DNA of 36,297 bases from Methylococcaceae bacterium (lineage in GTDB: Bacteria > Pseudomonadota > Gammaproteobacteria > Methylococcales > Methylomonadaceae). The notes beneath the pieces are model-generated. The model had not been told where the DNA came from, made no database searches, and was given only the letters and a program-made list of their open reading frames with translations. The position numbers and the translations under genes were made by a program. The stretch lies in contig JAGXGJ010000104.1 of NCBI GenBank assembly GCA_024636875.1, forward strand, positions 1 through 36,297, written 5' to 3'. Shown one piece after another: positions 7,907-17,868 of the stretch (positions are counted from its first letter, which is position 1; each line of letters begins with the position of its first letter).

Positions 7907-8698
7907 TTACCGATGCCTTAGAGCTTTGAATGGCAACAGTAATAACTGCATAAAACCTAATTCATCTTGCCGGCGGAAGGGCCTTAAACCAATGGGCATA
8001 ACTGTTTGCAACTGTCTGGGTTCAGCCATATAGGTTTTACAAAGTCTGTCCCAGCAGGAAATGGAAAAGCCATAATTACTGTCTGTTTCTTTCGGAAAGG
8101 TTGAGTGATGTATGCGGTGCATATCCGGCGTGATGATCAGCCAGCGTAACTTTTTATCAATAGCTGGCGGAATGTTGATGTTGCTGTGGTTAAACGTTGC
8201 AGCGCCGTTGAGGATAATCTCAAAAACGATAACCGCCCAAGGATTGCCGCCTATCAAATAAATGCACAGCGCTTTGTACAGCATCGAAATGATGATTTCC
8301 AGCGGGTGAAAGCGCACCGCCGTGGTGGCATCAAATTCCAGATCAGTATGATGTACCTGATGCAAATGCCAAAGCGTTAGCCATTTGTGCGAAACAATAT
8401 GTTGGCAGTAAATAGCAAAATCAAGGAATAATAAAGTAACAATAATTGCCAGCCATTCAGGGACGGCCAGCCAGTTTAACAGCCCCCAGGAATTCTCGGC
8501 GGCGTTAACGGCGCTTAGATAAGCTACGCCGCCGATTGTTAAACGCATAATAATTATGTTGATGGCTGCGAGTCCAAGATTAACCGGCCAGCGTTGTTTG
8601 CGGTAAATTTTTTGTTTTCTTCTGGGACTAAAATATTCCCAGCAAATCATGATAAAAAAAATGCCCAGAGCTGCTGCCAAACGGATTATGGTTTCCAT
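7907..8698 (-). CDS. Fatty acid hydroxylase / sterol desaturase superfamily membrane protein
   Basis: Integral-membrane di-iron oxygenase of 263 residues. The histidine boxes that bind the metal pair are all present: HIVSH (His100, His104), HQVHH (His113, His116, His117), a lone NHS (His171) and HRIHH (His194, His197, His198). About five hydrophobic segments surround them. Members hydroxylate or desaturate lipids, carotenoids or sterols; the substrate is not deducible here. ATG 8698 is preceded by AAGAAGG, a strong ribosome binding site. Directly upstream lies a broken glycosyltransferase fragment, so the gene probably has its own promoter in the 8699-8768 gap or reads through from the helicase gene. 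Confidence 0.87.
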   Translation of the reverse strand: METIIRLAAALGIFFIMICWEYFSPRRKQKIYRKQRWPVNLGLAAINIIIMRLTIGGVAYLSAVNAAENSWGLLNWLAVPEWLAIIVTLLFLDFAIYCQHIVSHKWLTLWHLHQVHHTDLEFDATTAVRFHPLEIIISMLYKALCIYLIGGNPWAVIVFEIILNGAATFNHSNINIPPAIDKKLRWLIITPDMHRIHHSTFPKETDSNYGFSISCWDRLCKTYMAEPRQLQTVMPIGLRPFRRQDELGFMQLLLLPFKALRHR

Positions 8699-8768
8699 GA
8701 TACCTTCTTGCGAGTATTAAGTTTGAATGTAAGGGATTTCAGCTGCCCGTGGGTGGATAAGTCCGCTT

Positions 8769-8984
8769 CTATGAACGATTTAATCTGAAGTTTGTGAATG
8801 AGCCTATTAGTATAAAGGTTATCACCTTATCAGTTAAAGGTGCGGCAGGAATCCGCGAGTTATCGATGCTTTCGCCATCAACGATAATAATCTCACTATT
8901 GTTCCTTAAAGGCTGTGATGCCGATAAACAGGATTGAATGGTTTTTTCTTCATTCAGGGTTGGGATAATAATCGAGAATTTCAT
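8769..8984 (-). pseudogene. Truncated family-2 glycosyltransferase (N-terminal fragment)
   Basis: Starts like a full GT2 enzyme: FSIIIPTLNEEKTIQSCL followed by EIIIVDGESIDNS, the nucleotide-binding half with its VDG motif. After about residue 54 the similarity stops and the frame ends at 71 residues, against over 200 in the family (it resembles the TIGR04283-type transferases). The catalytic second half, including the DxD-type site, is missing. Its ATG begins 3 bases after the helicase stop codon, so it was once the second gene of a helicase operon. A deletion that joined it to the region upstream of the hydroxylase gene is the simplest explanation. Confidence 0.75.
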
Positions 8985-8987
8985 TGC

Positions 8988-11900
8988 TTATAAAGGCTCA
9001 AACAAGGCGGTAAGATCTTCAGCAGTAAGTTTTAATGACTCCTTTTTTGCGTCATCTTTATAAATGCTTTCGGCCAGTGCGCGTTTTCTTTCCTGCATGG
9101 CAACAATCTTTTCTTCCACGGTATTTTCAGTGATAAGTTTGTAAATAAAAACCGGCTTGTCCTGACCGATACGATGTGCGCGATCTGCTGCCTGAGTTTC
9201 TGCGGCGGGATTCCACCACGGGTCGTAAATGATAACGGTATCGGCCTCAGTCAGATTTAAACCGACTCCGCCTGCTTTCAAGCTAATGAGAAAAACATTC
9301 ACCTCACCGCTTTTAAACAGTTCGATGGCCTCGTCACGCTTGCGGGTTTGGCCAGTCAGCTTGCTGTAAGTTATTTTCCGTGCGTTCAATTCATCTTCAA
9401 TCAATGCAATCATGCGGGTGAACTGCGAGAAGACCAGAATCCGCCGGCCTTCTTCCAGTTGTTCCGGCAATAGTTCCATCAGCAGGTCAAGTTTGGCGGA
9501 TTCCCTTACTTTTTGCGCTTCCTTTAACGGCAGTGTACGCGGGTCGCAGCAGGTTTGACGCAATTTTAACAAGGCATCCAGGATGGTAATATGGCTGCGC
9601 GACAGGCCTTTTTCGGCAATCGCATCGCGGACTTTTTTCTCCATGGTCAGACGGATACTTTCATATAAAGCCGCCTGTTTTGCATAAAGAGGCACGGAAC
9701 GAATAATCTCGGTTTTAGCCGGTAGTTCTTTGAGCACATCCTGTTTCGTGCGGCGTAGCATAAAAGGAGCAAGGCGCCGTGACAATCGCGATTTTTGCTC
9801 GCTATCGCCATACACTTCAATAGGCGTTCGGTAGCGTCTTTTAAAGCTTGCGCTGTCGCCCAGAAAACCGGGCATCAGGAAATCGAACTGCGCCCACAGT
9901 TCGCCCAGATGATTTTCCATCGGCGTACCTGTCAAACAAAGTCGGTGCTTGCATCTAATCTGGCGCACTAGCTGGGCGGCTTTGGAAAGCGGGTTTTTAA
10001 TGGTTTGGGCTTCGTCAAGAATCAAATAATGATACTCATGCTCCAGCAGCGTTTCCTCATCTCTTGGCAGCAAGGGATAGGTGGTAAGAATCAAGTCGTA
10101 GTCTTTAATTTTATCGAACAGCTGTTTACGGTCCGTACCCTGCAGCGTCAGTACCTTTAAGTCAGGCGTGAAGCGCTCGGTTTCACGCCGCCAGTTACTC
10201 ATCAAACTGGTGGGTGCTATGATTAGGCAGGGGGCGGTCATCAGGCCATTTTGTTTTTCCAGTAACAGATGGGCGAGAGTCTGGATGGTTTTACCCAACC
10301 CCATATCGTCAGCCAGAACTCCGGCAAATTTATATTCCCGCAGAAATTGCAGCCAGTTAAGCCCTTGTTGCTGGTAATGCCGCAGTTCCGCATGCAGGTT
10401 AGCAGGCAATGCAACATCCTGAATGCCGGTGAAATTTTTTAATTTTTGCCCAAGTTCTCTGAGTTCCTTGCCGCCCGTTAACGAAAACAGGCCGTAACTT
10501 TGTTCTTCGATATCGGCCAGACTGGCGGCATTAAATCGGGATAATTTAAGAGTGCCGTCTTTTTCCAGCGTAGTGCTGTTAAATAATTCAAACAAAATAG
10601 CTATAAACGGTTTTATTTTGTCGCTGGGCAAGGTCAGATAACTGTGATCACCGAGTGGAATACTTAGACTTTCGGGGAGATTTTCCGGATCGTAGTTTTC
10701 CAGCACAGGCATAATCAGCGGTAATAAAGGCAGCGCCCGGCCATCGACTTCTATATTAAAGCGCATCTCGAACCAGTCGTTCTGGTTTTCGCTGATTTCG
10801 GCATCCCAGTTCTGAGCGGTTTGAAAGTTAAGCTTGAAGCTGTCAGCTATTTCGATAATCCAGCCTTTCTGTTCCAATTCCGGAAGCGTATTTTGGATAA
10901 AGTCTCGCCAGCGAGAGACGCTATCAATGAGGGTTCCTGCTTCACTGAAAAGAATCAGTCCTTGCGGATTGTTTTTTTCGGTGGGGGCTACTGTAAAACC
11001 CAGATCCGCAAGATAATTTATCGCCTCGCTTTCAATTTCCAGGGCGCGTTTAATGCGCAACAGCCCCTGCCCGGATTTTATAATGCTATAGTCTTCCACT
11101 GGTACGGCGGAAAGCGTCCATTCGCCGTAATTGAAACATACAGACATGTAATGAATATAGCGCTGATCATCCAATTGCTGACCGTATAACAATAATCCGG
11201 GAGTTGGCGTCAGTTCGTCCAGATCGGTTAATTCAACTTTTTTCGGCGCGGGCAGGTGTAAGCCCGGGTGTTCAGCAGTCAATTTTAAACTGAATTCATC
11301 GGCATATTCAGCAGGAATGCGTGGGGCGGTCAAGATTTTTTTTAATTGACCTGCAGCAGGAACGGGTGCGTTGAACGCGCCTATTGTGCCCAAGGCAGTA
11401 TCCAGATACTGGGGCGGATCGGTCAACAGCAGCACTGCCGCAGGTTCGATAGCAATCGTTAATTGGTAATCCCCATCATCCTGCTGGCGCCATTCAAAGC
11501 GTAAATCCCTGTTATTTCCTTTCGTTAACGGCGGCTTTTCACCGTCTTGCCAAAATAGCCGGCCTGTTTGCAGCAGCTTTGACAAGGCGAGGCAACCTAT
11601 TGCACCGGCAATTATCGGCTCGCCTTGGTAAGTGTTAAGCGCAGTCATTAATTTCGTAATTTCCTCGTCCTGCGCTTGAACATAATTGAGATATGAATAA
11701 CTATAACGAAGATTGCTTAAGGTTGTTTTCCTCCCCTTTCCCAGGCCGCCGGATTTTTTTTCCTTGGTGATTAGAAAGTCAACGGTAAGTTCATATTTTG
11801 TGTTTGCGGGTTTAAGAATATAAGCGATAAAGTCCCGGTATTTATCGTGTTGCTGGAGGTCTTGCTCATTTAGGCTATCCAGCCAGTCTAAACAATCTGA

Positions 11901-12239
11901 TCCCGTGTCCGGTGACGATGAAAGTGTTTGATTGGAGTTTTGATACATCAGGCACGCGGCGGCAACATGCTTGCAGTTATAGCCAACCGGGCATGAACAA
12001 TTACCCACGATCTTCGCAGCGCTATAGTCAGAACGCCAGGCTATACGAATATTCTGCTTGTATGGATTGCTGCCACTACCTTCGACTGAGGCATTAAGCT
12101 GTACAAAAAGAGCGCCTTCATTTTTAATCGCGAGATAAACCACCCTGCCATTTTCAAAATAGCTTCTTCCTCGTTCATAAGAAGTATCGCCGCATTCGTA
12201 GCGTATATCGGAACGGAGCAGTTTTTTGGATTTATTCAT
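8988..12239 (-). CDS. SNF2-family DNA translocase with SWIM zinc finger
   Basis: A 1083-residue SF2 ATPase. N-terminal SWIM zinc finger: Cys81-x-Cys83-x5-Cys89-x-His91 (CSCPVGYNCKH). The middle 500 residues are a poorly conserved region usual for bacterial SWIM-SNF2 proteins. The SNF2 core follows: Walker A DDMGLGKTIQT near 645, DEAQ Walker B near 741 (LILDEAQTIKN), then the helicase C-terminal half with LVFSQFTRM and the arginine-finger block DRAHRIGQ near 1020. Such proteins move along DNA or strip proteins from it, with proposed roles in repair or transcription recycling; the exact role of this clade is not established. The frame is intact. It was probably co-transcribed with the broken glycosyltransferase 3 bases downstream. 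Confidence 0.92.
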   Translation of the reverse strand: MNKSKKLLRSDIRYECGDTSYERGRSYFENGRVVYLAIKNEGALFVQLNASVEGSGSNPYKQNIRIAWRSDYSAAKIVGNCSCPVGYNCKHVAAACLMYQNSNQTLSSSPDTGSDCLDWLDSLNEQDLQQHDKYRDFIAYILKPANTKYELTVDFLITKEKKSGGLGKGRKTTLSNLRYSYSYLNYVQAQDEEITKLMTALNTYQGEPIIAGAIGCLALSKLLQTGRLFWQDGEKPPLTKGNNRDLRFEWRQQDDGDYQLTIAIEPAAVLLLTDPPQYLDTALGTIGAFNAPVPAAGQLKKILTAPRIPAEYADEFSLKLTAEHPGLHLPAPKKVELTDLDELTPTPGLLLYGQQLDDQRYIHYMSVCFNYGEWTLSAVPVEDYSIIKSGQGLLRIKRALEIESEAINYLADLGFTVAPTEKNNPQGLILFSEAGTLIDSVSRWRDFIQNTLPELEQKGWIIEIADSFKLNFQTAQNWDAEISENQNDWFEMRFNIEVDGRALPLLPLIMPVLENYDPENLPESLSIPLGDHSYLTLPSDKIKPFIAILFELFNSTTLEKDGTLKLSRFNAASLADIEEQSYGLFSLTGGKELRELGQKLKNFTGIQDVALPANLHAELRHYQQQGLNWLQFLREYKFAGVLADDMGLGKTIQTLAHLLLEKQNGLMTAPCLIIAPTSLMSNWRRETERFTPDLKVLTLQGTDRKQLFDKIKDYDLILTTYPLLPRDEETLLEHEYHYLILDEAQTIKNPLSKAAQLVRQIRCKHRLCLTGTPMENHLGELWAQFDFLMPGFLGDSASFKRRYRTPIEVYGDSEQKSRLSRRLAPFMLRRTKQDVLKELPAKTEIIRSVPLYAKQAALYESIRLTMEKKVRDAIAEKGLSRSHITILDALLKLRQTCCDPRTLPLKEAQKVRESAKLDLLMELLPEQLEEGRRILVFSQFTRMIALIEDELNARKITYSKLTGQTRKRDEAIELFKSGEVNVFLISLKAGGVGLNLTEADTVIIYDPWWNPAAETQAADRAHRIGQDKPVFIYKLITENTVEEKIVAMQERKRALAESIYKDDAKKESLKLTAEDLTALFEPL

Positions 12240-12763
12240 GATGACAAGGAATCAAATGCTGAAACAGGGCGGTTATTGTATAGCAACTGGAAATAAATGA
12301 GCCGATCATCACACAAGTAGTCAATGTATTAATTATGCTGTCTGATATTGAGCTCTTCCGAATGGTAACAGTTGATACTGTGTAAGATTATGCCATGACC
12401 CCAAAAAATTCGTTCGAATTACTCAAATGAACAGTCCTTAATCTGCTACACCAGATTAATAAAACAGGTTTGCACCACTTTTTGTATATTATTGGCGATA
12501 AGAAATATTTAGCATTAAATTTCAATAAGTTAAAAAACGATTGGTAAGCGTTGGCAGGATAAGAAAAAGGTTCATCAATAAATTATTTGATGCTATAAAG
12601 GGTTTTTTTATTTATAGTTTTGACACAAGCCCGTATCTCATGATAAAAATTACACCGTTGTTTAAAGATAATTCGACAACCAACTCACAAATTATTAATT
12701 GTTGAGTTGCTCCCTTGAGGAGAGGGGATAATAAAATATTTATAACTCATAGAGGATTTAAAA
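12240..12763. other. AT-rich intergenic region between helicase and small membrane protein genes
   Basis: No gene seen. It holds the divergent promoters of the helicase (minus) and the small protein (plus). A dyad with CAACTCA/TGAGTTG arms and inner CAA/TTG lies at about 12680-12708. It is followed by CTCC/GGAG around 12710-12724, just upstream of the small gene, and could fold in the leader. Confidence 0.4.
12620..12647 (+). promoter_or_regulatory. Candidate sigma-70 promoter of the small membrane protein gene
   Basis: Perfect -35 TTGACA at 12620-12625, then 16 bases to GATAAA (12642-12647; 4 of 6 consensus). The alternative -10 TAAAAA has an 18-base spacer. It would give a leader of roughly 110 bases containing a stem-loop. 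Sequence match only. Confidence 0.45.
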
Positions 12764-12979
12764 ATGGCTGAAAAAATTGTTGAAGAAAAAGATAACACAT
12801 GGGTAATCGTTGGCGTTTGTATCGCTGCAATTATTCTGTTGGTGGTTCTGTTGAAAAAAGACGAAACAAGGCATTTGGAAAGTGGTGCGGTTGCAGAACT
12901 TCAACAAGAAACATTCTCTAAAATTGAGAAAAGACATACTCAAAATACAAGCACTCCTGAACAAATATCAGGCAAGTAA
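12764..12979 (+). CDS. Small single-pass membrane protein, unknown
   Basis: A 71-residue protein preceded by AGAGGA at correct spacing. Residues 13-31 (WVIVGVCIAAIILLVVLL) form one strong transmembrane helix. The N-terminus is short and acidic (MAEKIVEEKDN). The C-terminal 40 residues are hydrophilic with possible coiled-coil character, then a low-complexity tail. With a candidate promoter upstream and a strong terminator right after the stop, it looks like a complete one-gene unit. No family is recognised; small accessory subunit or toxin-like roles cannot be told apart. Confidence 0.65.
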   Translation: MAEKIVEEKDNTWVIVGVCIAAIILLVVLLKKDETRHLESGAVAELQQETFSKIEKRHTQNTSTPEQISGK

Positions 12980-12987
12980 TATAAGTA

Positions 12988-13026
12988 CCCCCCCCCGTAT
13001 ATGCATCCTGGCGGGGGGGGTGTTTT
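12988..13026 (+). terminator. Rho-independent terminator with homopolymer stem
   Basis: Nine C (12988-12996), a 16-base loop region, then eight G (13013-13020), followed by TGTTTTT. Pure C/G homopolymer arms are unusual. It begins 8 bases after the stop of the small membrane protein gene. Confidence 0.85.
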
Positions 13027-13675
13027 TACCCCTCCCTTTCTGATATTTTCCCTCATATCTTCTGATAATCCGGACCTCACACGTTGCATTGATTTGTTAA
13101 TGTTAAATGTGGATTAGATTTTATAATCGTTTGCCGGCGCTGAGATATATCCGGGTTTTTGCATGAACCTCATAACCTCCAGTCACTTAACTTCGATTTA
13201 TTAGTCAGGTGGAGCGCTGACGATCGATCTGCATTTTCAATAGTCCTCAGATCTTTTGCCAATAAATATGTTTAACTATAAACCGCTGTGCGACTAATAC
13301 CATCAATCAAAATCGCTCTATCAATAGAATGCTGAATTCGTTTTGATACGCATGCACAGGTCCATTTACACCCGGCTAGTGGAGTCAGCAAAGGCATCTC
13401 TAACTTGCAGCAGTTTCGTAAAAGCAGATTTATTCAAGCGAGACGGCCAGGTTTTTCTGAAATCCCATGTACGCATCTGTTGCAGTTAATGTTGTGGATA
13501 ATAATTGCTACAGTAGTCACCAGATGGACTTGAATCGGCTGCAATATTTGCGATTAAAACTATCACAAATAAGATCCTTTAGCGTTTCCTTAATCAATAC
13601 TACCCGAACCCCAATGTCTATGTGATAATAACTGATTTAGTTAGCCGGCATTTTTTAACCTACAGGGCATTAATA
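13027..13675. other. Intergenic region upstream of recA
   Basis: No gene is recognised in about 650 bases. It must hold the recA promoter. The best pair I see is weak: TTGCGA (13548-13553), 16 bases, TAAGAT (13570-13575). I looked for a LexA site of the CTGT-N8-ACAG type and found none, so SOS control is not visible from the sequence. Confidence 0.4.
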
Positions 13676-14707
13676 ATGGATGAGAACAAAAAGAAGGCGC
13701 TAGGCGCAGCACTGATGCAGATAGAGAAGCAGTTTGGCAAAGGCTCCGTGATGCGCATGGGCGATGTGGCTGCTTCTCGTGATATTGACGTGGTTTCTAC
13801 AGGTTCACTGGGGCTGGATATTGCCCTGGGTTGTGGTGGTTTGCCGCGCGGACGTGTCGTTGAGATCTATGGTCCAGAATCATCAGGTAAAACTACGCTG
13901 ACATTGCAAGTCATCGCCGAAGTGCAAAAACTCGGTGGCACTGCCGCATTTGTTGATGCCGAACATGCCCTGGATCCTGGCTATGCTGAAAAAATCGGCG
14001 TTAATGTCGATGAACTGCTGGTTTCCCAGCCGGACACCGGCGAACAGGCTTTGGAAATTACCGATATGCTGGTGCGTTCTGGTGCAGTCGATATAGTTGT
14101 CGTCGATTCAGTGGCGGCATTAACGCCCAAAGCCGAGATTGAAGGCGATATGGGCGATTCCCATATGGGATTGCAGGCGCGATTGATGTCTCAGGCTTTA
14201 AGAAAATTAACCGCTAATATCAAACGCTCCAATACGCTGGTTATTTTTATTAACCAGATCAGGATGAAAATCGGCGTCATGTTCGGTAACCCGGAAACCA
14301 CAACCGGCGGTAACGCGCTCAAGTTTTATGCATCGGTGCGTCTGGATATCAGGCGTATTGGGTCTGTAAAAAAGGGCGAAGAAGTTATCGGTAATGAAAC
14401 ACGGGTAAAAGTGGTAAAAAATAAAGTCGCACCGCCTTTTAAACAGGCCGAGTTTGAGATTTTATACGGAGAAGGTATTTCCTTTCTGGGCGAACTGGTT
14501 GATCTTGGCGTTAGTTACGGATTCATTCAAAAAGCGGGCTCCTGGTATAGCTATGGCGATGAAAAAATCGGCCAGGGCAAAGACAATGTCAAAACCTTCC
14601 TGAAAGAGCATCCCGAAAAAGCCAGGGAAATCGAAGCAAAAATAAGGGCAGAGGCTTTTAGCAAGCCTGTTGCTGTTATTGAACAGCCAGTGAGTGATGA
14701 AGTGTAG
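13676..14707 (+). CDS. recA: Recombinase RecA
   Basis: ATP-dependent strand-exchange protein of homologous recombination that also triggers LexA cleavage. Start ATG 13676 ([23 protein letters not shown]) gives 343 residues and follows ACAGGG. An in-frame upstream extension to 13622 is not family-like. Walker A is GPESSGKTT; the conserved [20 protein letters not shown] block with the L2 loop follows, as does Walker [10 protein letters not shown]. The acidic C-terminus is short (VSDEV). recX and then alaS follow, the usual gammaproteobacterial order. Confidence 0.98.
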   Translation: MDENKKKALGAALMQIEKQFGKGSVMRMGDVAASRDIDVVSTGSLGLDIALGCGGLPRGRVVEIYGPESSGKTTLTLQVIAEVQKLGGTAAFVDAEHALDPGYAEKIGVNVDELLVSQPDTGEQALEITDMLVRSGAVDIVVVDSVAALTPKAEIEGDMGDSHMGLQARLMSQALRKLTANIKRSNTLVIFINQIRMKIGVMFGNPETTTGGNALKFYASVRLDIRRIGSVKKGEEVIGNETRVKVVKNKVAPPFKQAEFEILYGEGISFLGELVDLGVSYGFIQKAGSWYSYGDEKIGQGKDNVKTFLKEHPEKAREIEAKIRAEAFSKPVAVIEQPVSDEV

Positions 14708-14754
14708 AGGCGCGTAATTCCCGTTTTTAGGAAATGAATGGAAAGCAGGATGAG

Positions 14755-15216
14755 ATGAACTGCGTCTCTACTGAAATCAGGGAAACTTGTCTTCGGTTAT
14801 TGGCGCGTAGAGAGCATAGTCAAAAAGAATTACTGAATAAATTACTGATAAGAGGTTTTAACAAGGACGATATACTTGCAGTAATTGAAGAATTGGCCCT
14901 GCAAGGCTGGCAGAGCGATTTGAGATACGCAGAAAGCTATGCCCGGAACCGTATTCAGAAAGGCTTTGGGCCTATTTCTGTCATTTACGGACTGCGTCAA
15001 AATGGTGTAGTTGCAGCCAATCTTGAAGATATCGTACAGCAAACAGCGGGTAGCTGGATGGACCATCTGGAACAGGTTTATACCAGAAAATATAGCAACG
15101 ATACGCTCATGGATCGTAATGAGTGGTCAAAACGCAGCCGTTTTTTATTGCACCGGGGTTTTTCAACTGCAATGGTTAATGCTTTATTTGAGCATTTAAA
15201 TATTAAGTTTATATAA
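14755..15216 (+). CDS. recX: RecA regulatory protein RecX
   Basis: Binds RecA filaments and limits their extension and activity. The frame opens at ATG 14734, but the ATG at 14755 ([22 protein letters not shown]) has AGGA at workable distance, whereas the first has its AGGA directly against it. I therefore take 153 residues. Three-helix RecX repeats are visible: [12 protein letters not shown] with its partner [18 protein letters not shown], then [16 protein letters not shown], and a C-terminal RRGF-like repeat ([15 protein letters not shown]). The gap to recA is under 50 bases, so it is probably transcribed from recA read-through. Confidence 0.93.
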   Translation: MNCVSTEIRETCLRLLARREHSQKELLNKLLIRGFNKDDILAVIEELALQGWQSDLRYAESYARNRIQKGFGPISVIYGLRQNGVVAANLEDIVQQTAGSWMDHLEQVYTRKYSNDTLMDRNEWSKRSRFLLHRGFSTAMVNALFEHLNIKFI

Positions 15217-15239
15217 GTTTTAAAAACATTTATTTTATT

Positions 15240-17852
15240 ATGAAAAAGATGACTAGCGCAGAATTACGCGCCGCCTTCCTGGAATTCTTTCGCCAGCGCG
15301 GGCATTCTGTAGAGCCTTCGAGTTCGCTGGTGCCGGTTAATGATCCCACGCTGTTATTCACTAATGCCGGGATGGTGCAGTTCAAGGATATGTTTTTAGG
15401 CAGAGAGCAGCGTGCTTTTAACAAGGCTGTAACCAGTCAGCGTTGTGTCAGGGCTGGCGGCAAGCATAATGATCTGGAAAACGTCGGCTATACCGCTAGA
15501 CATCATACTTTTTTTGAAATGCTGGGTAATTTCAGCTTTGGCGACTATTTCAAAAAGGATGCAATTCATTTTGCCTGGGATTTTTTAACGAAGGAACTGG
15601 AGATTCCTGCACAGAAATTATGGATCACGGTATTTGAAGAAGATGCAGAAGCAGAAAGCATCTGGCTGCGTGATATCGGCATCTTGCCAAGCCGATTCTC
15701 AAAAATAGGCGCGAAGGATAATTTCTGGTCTATGGGCGATGTCGGACCATGCGGACCTTGCACTGAAATATTCTACGATCACGGCGACGATATTCCAGGT
15801 GGTCCTCCGGGTACACCGGATGAAGATGGCGACAGGTATATCGAAGTCTGGAATCTGGTATTCATGCAGTATGACCGCGCTGCTGACGGCACCTTGACGC
15901 CGTTGCCCAAACCGTCAGTCGATACCGGCATGGGACTGGAGCGGATAAGTGCCGTAATGCAAGGCGTACACAGCAATTATGAAATCGATTTATTTCAAAC
16001 CCTGCTAAAAGCAGCCGCTAAGCTTGCAGGCACCACCGATTTAACCCATAGTTCATTACGCGTGATTGCCGATCATATCAGATCCTGCGCCTTTTTGGTT
16101 ACTGACGGCGTGATGCCGTCCAATGAAGGCAGAGGCTATGTGTTGCGCCGGATTATTCGCCGCGCCATTCGGCATGGTTATCGTTTGGGCATCCGCGACG
16201 TTTTTTTCTATAAACTGGTAGCTCCACTGGCCCTGGAAATGGGCGAGGCATTTCCTGAACTTAAAGCGGCGCAAGCACACGTTGAACGAGTCTTGAAAAA
16301 AGAAGAAGAACGCTTTGCAGAAACGCTGGGGCAAGGTATGAAGATTCTGGAAGCCTGCGTCGCCAAAATGCAAGGCTCTGTCATCCCCGGTGAAACAGTA
16401 TTCCAGCTTTATGATACCTACGGTTTTCCCGTCGATTTAACGGCTGATTTTGCGCGTGAAAACAATCTGACTGTCGATCATGCCGGCTTTGAAATGGCCA
16501 TGTCGGCACAACGCAACAGGGCGCGCTCGGCCAGCAGTTTTAGTGCGGATTATAAACAGGATATAAAACTGGATAGCCAGACCGAGTTTACCGGCTACAA
16601 GCGCCTGGATGACAGGGTGCATGTTGTGGCGCTGTACAGCCAAGGTCAGCCTGTAGCCAGTTTGAAAGCAGGCGATGAAGGCATTGTGGTTTTGGATAAA
16701 ACCCCTTTCTATGCCGAGTCCGGCGGTCAAATTGGTGATAGCGGCCAAATTGTAGCGGCGGATGCTGTATTTGCAGTTACCGATACTCAAAAGCAGGGTA
16801 GTAACCTGTTTTTACATAAAGGCAAGTTGCTTTCAGGTACCTTGACCAATGGTCAGTTATGCGATGCAAAAGTCAGTGCGGCAGACAGAAAAGCCACTGA
16901 ACTGAATCATACCGCCACCCATTTATTACATGCCGCCTTAAGACAGGTTCTGGGCGATCATGTTAATCAAAAAGGCTCGCTGGTTAATGCGGAGCGTTTG
17001 CGTTTTGATTTTTCACATTTTGAGCCGGTTACTGCCGATCAAATCGATATCCTCGAGCGGCTGGTTAATGAGCAGATTCGTTTGAATAACCCTGTTTCTG
17101 CACAAATCATGGCCAAAGATGAGGCGGTAAAAGCCGGTGCAATGGCATTGTTTGGTGAAAAATATGGTGATGAAGTCAGGGTATTAAAGATCGGTGAATT
17201 TTCAACCGAGCTTTGCGGCGGTACGCACGTGGAGCGGGCAGGGGATATTGGCTGTTTTAAAATCATCAGTGAAACCGGTGTTGCTTCGGGTGTTAGACGC
17301 ATTGAAGCTGTTACGGGCAGCGGCTGTATCGACTGGATAGCCAGCCGTGATAAGGCATTGGCCAAAATTGCCGGACTCTTGAAAAGCTCGCCCGAAAAAG
17401 CCGCTGAAAAAGTCGAACAACTGCTGGAAAAAACCCGATCACTGGAAAAACAGCTGGAGCGCCTGAACTCAAAACTGGCCAGTTCAGCAGGTGGTGAACT
17501 CAGCACTGAAGCCGTCGATGTCAATGGCATTAAAGTACTTGCGGTCAAGCTTGATGATGTCGATCCCAAATCCCTGCGTGATATGGTCGATCAGTTAAAA
17601 AATAAATTAGGCAGCTCTGCTATTGTACTGGCGGTAGTCGAGGGCGATAAGGTGAGTTTAATCGCAGGGGTATCCAAAGATGTTATAAGCCGGATAAAAG
17701 CGGGTGACCTGGTCAATTTTGTTGCTACTCAGGTCGGCGGCAAAGGCGGCGGCAGACCCGATATGGCAATGGCAGGAGGTAATGATCCGTCCGGATTGGC
17801 GGCGGCATTGGCTAAAGTTCCTGCATGGATACAAGCGCAACTGGGCGCATAA
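15240..17852 (+). CDS. alaS: Alanyl-tRNA synthetase
   Basis: Charges tRNA-Ala; 870 residues, full family length. Order: class II catalytic core ([29 protein letters not shown], motif 3 GLERI), tRNA-recognition region, editing domain with zinc-type residues HTATHLLH (HxxxH) and CGGTH (CxxxH), coiled coil ([20 protein letters not shown]) and the C-Ala domain ending [12 protein letters not shown]. No Shine-Dalgarno precedes ATG 15240. The second ATG at 15249 ([10 protein letters not shown]) is the start used by many orthologues and is as plausible. Followed 16 bases later by lysC. Confidence 0.98.
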   Translation: MKKMTSAELRAAFLEFFRQRGHSVEPSSSLVPVNDPTLLFTNAGMVQFKDMFLGREQRAFNKAVTSQRCVRAGGKHNDLENVGYTARHHTFFEMLGNFSFGDYFKKDAIHFAWDFLTKELEIPAQKLWITVFEEDAEAESIWLRDIGILPSRFSKIGAKDNFWSMGDVGPCGPCTEIFYDHGDDIPGGPPGTPDEDGDRYIEVWNLVFMQYDRAADGTLTPLPKPSVDTGMGLERISAVMQGVHSNYEIDLFQTLLKAAAKLAGTTDLTHSSLRVIADHIRSCAFLVTDGVMPSNEGRGYVLRRIIRRAIRHGYRLGIRDVFFYKLVAPLALEMGEAFPELKAAQAHVERVLKKEEERFAETLGQGMKILEACVAKMQGSVIPGETVFQLYDTYGFPVDLTADFARENNLTVDHAGFEMAMSAQRNRARSASSFSADYKQDIKLDSQTEFTGYKRLDDRVHVVALYSQGQPVASLKAGDEGIVVLDKTPFYAESGGQIGDSGQIVAADAVFAVTDTQKQGSNLFLHKGKLLSGTLTNGQLCDAKVSAADRKATELNHTATHLLHAALRQVLGDHVNQKGSLVNAERLRFDFSHFEPVTADQIDILERLVNEQIRLNNPVSAQIMAKDEAVKAGAMALFGEKYGDEVRVLKIGEFSTELCGGTHVERAGDIGCFKIISETGVASGVRRIEAVTGSGCIDWIASRDKALAKIAGLLKSSPEKAAEKVEQLLEKTRSLEKQLERLNSKLASSAGGELSTEAVDVNGIKVLAVKLDDVDPKSLRDMVDQLKNKLGSSAIVLAVVEGDKVSLIAGVSKDVISRIKAGDLVNFVATQVGGKGGGRPDMAMAGGNDPSGLAAALAKVPAWIQAQLGA

Positions 17853-17868
17853 ACAAAGGTTTTATTGA

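Noticed and set aside
13480-13675. LexA box upstream of recA
   Set aside because: No CTGT-N8-ACAG type site was found; CTACAGTAGTCACCAG near 13508 does not fit.
17039-17569. Long open frame antisense to alaS (176 residues)
   Set aside because: Ser/Thr-rich shadow of the alaS coding frame, with no ribosome binding site or protein-like character.
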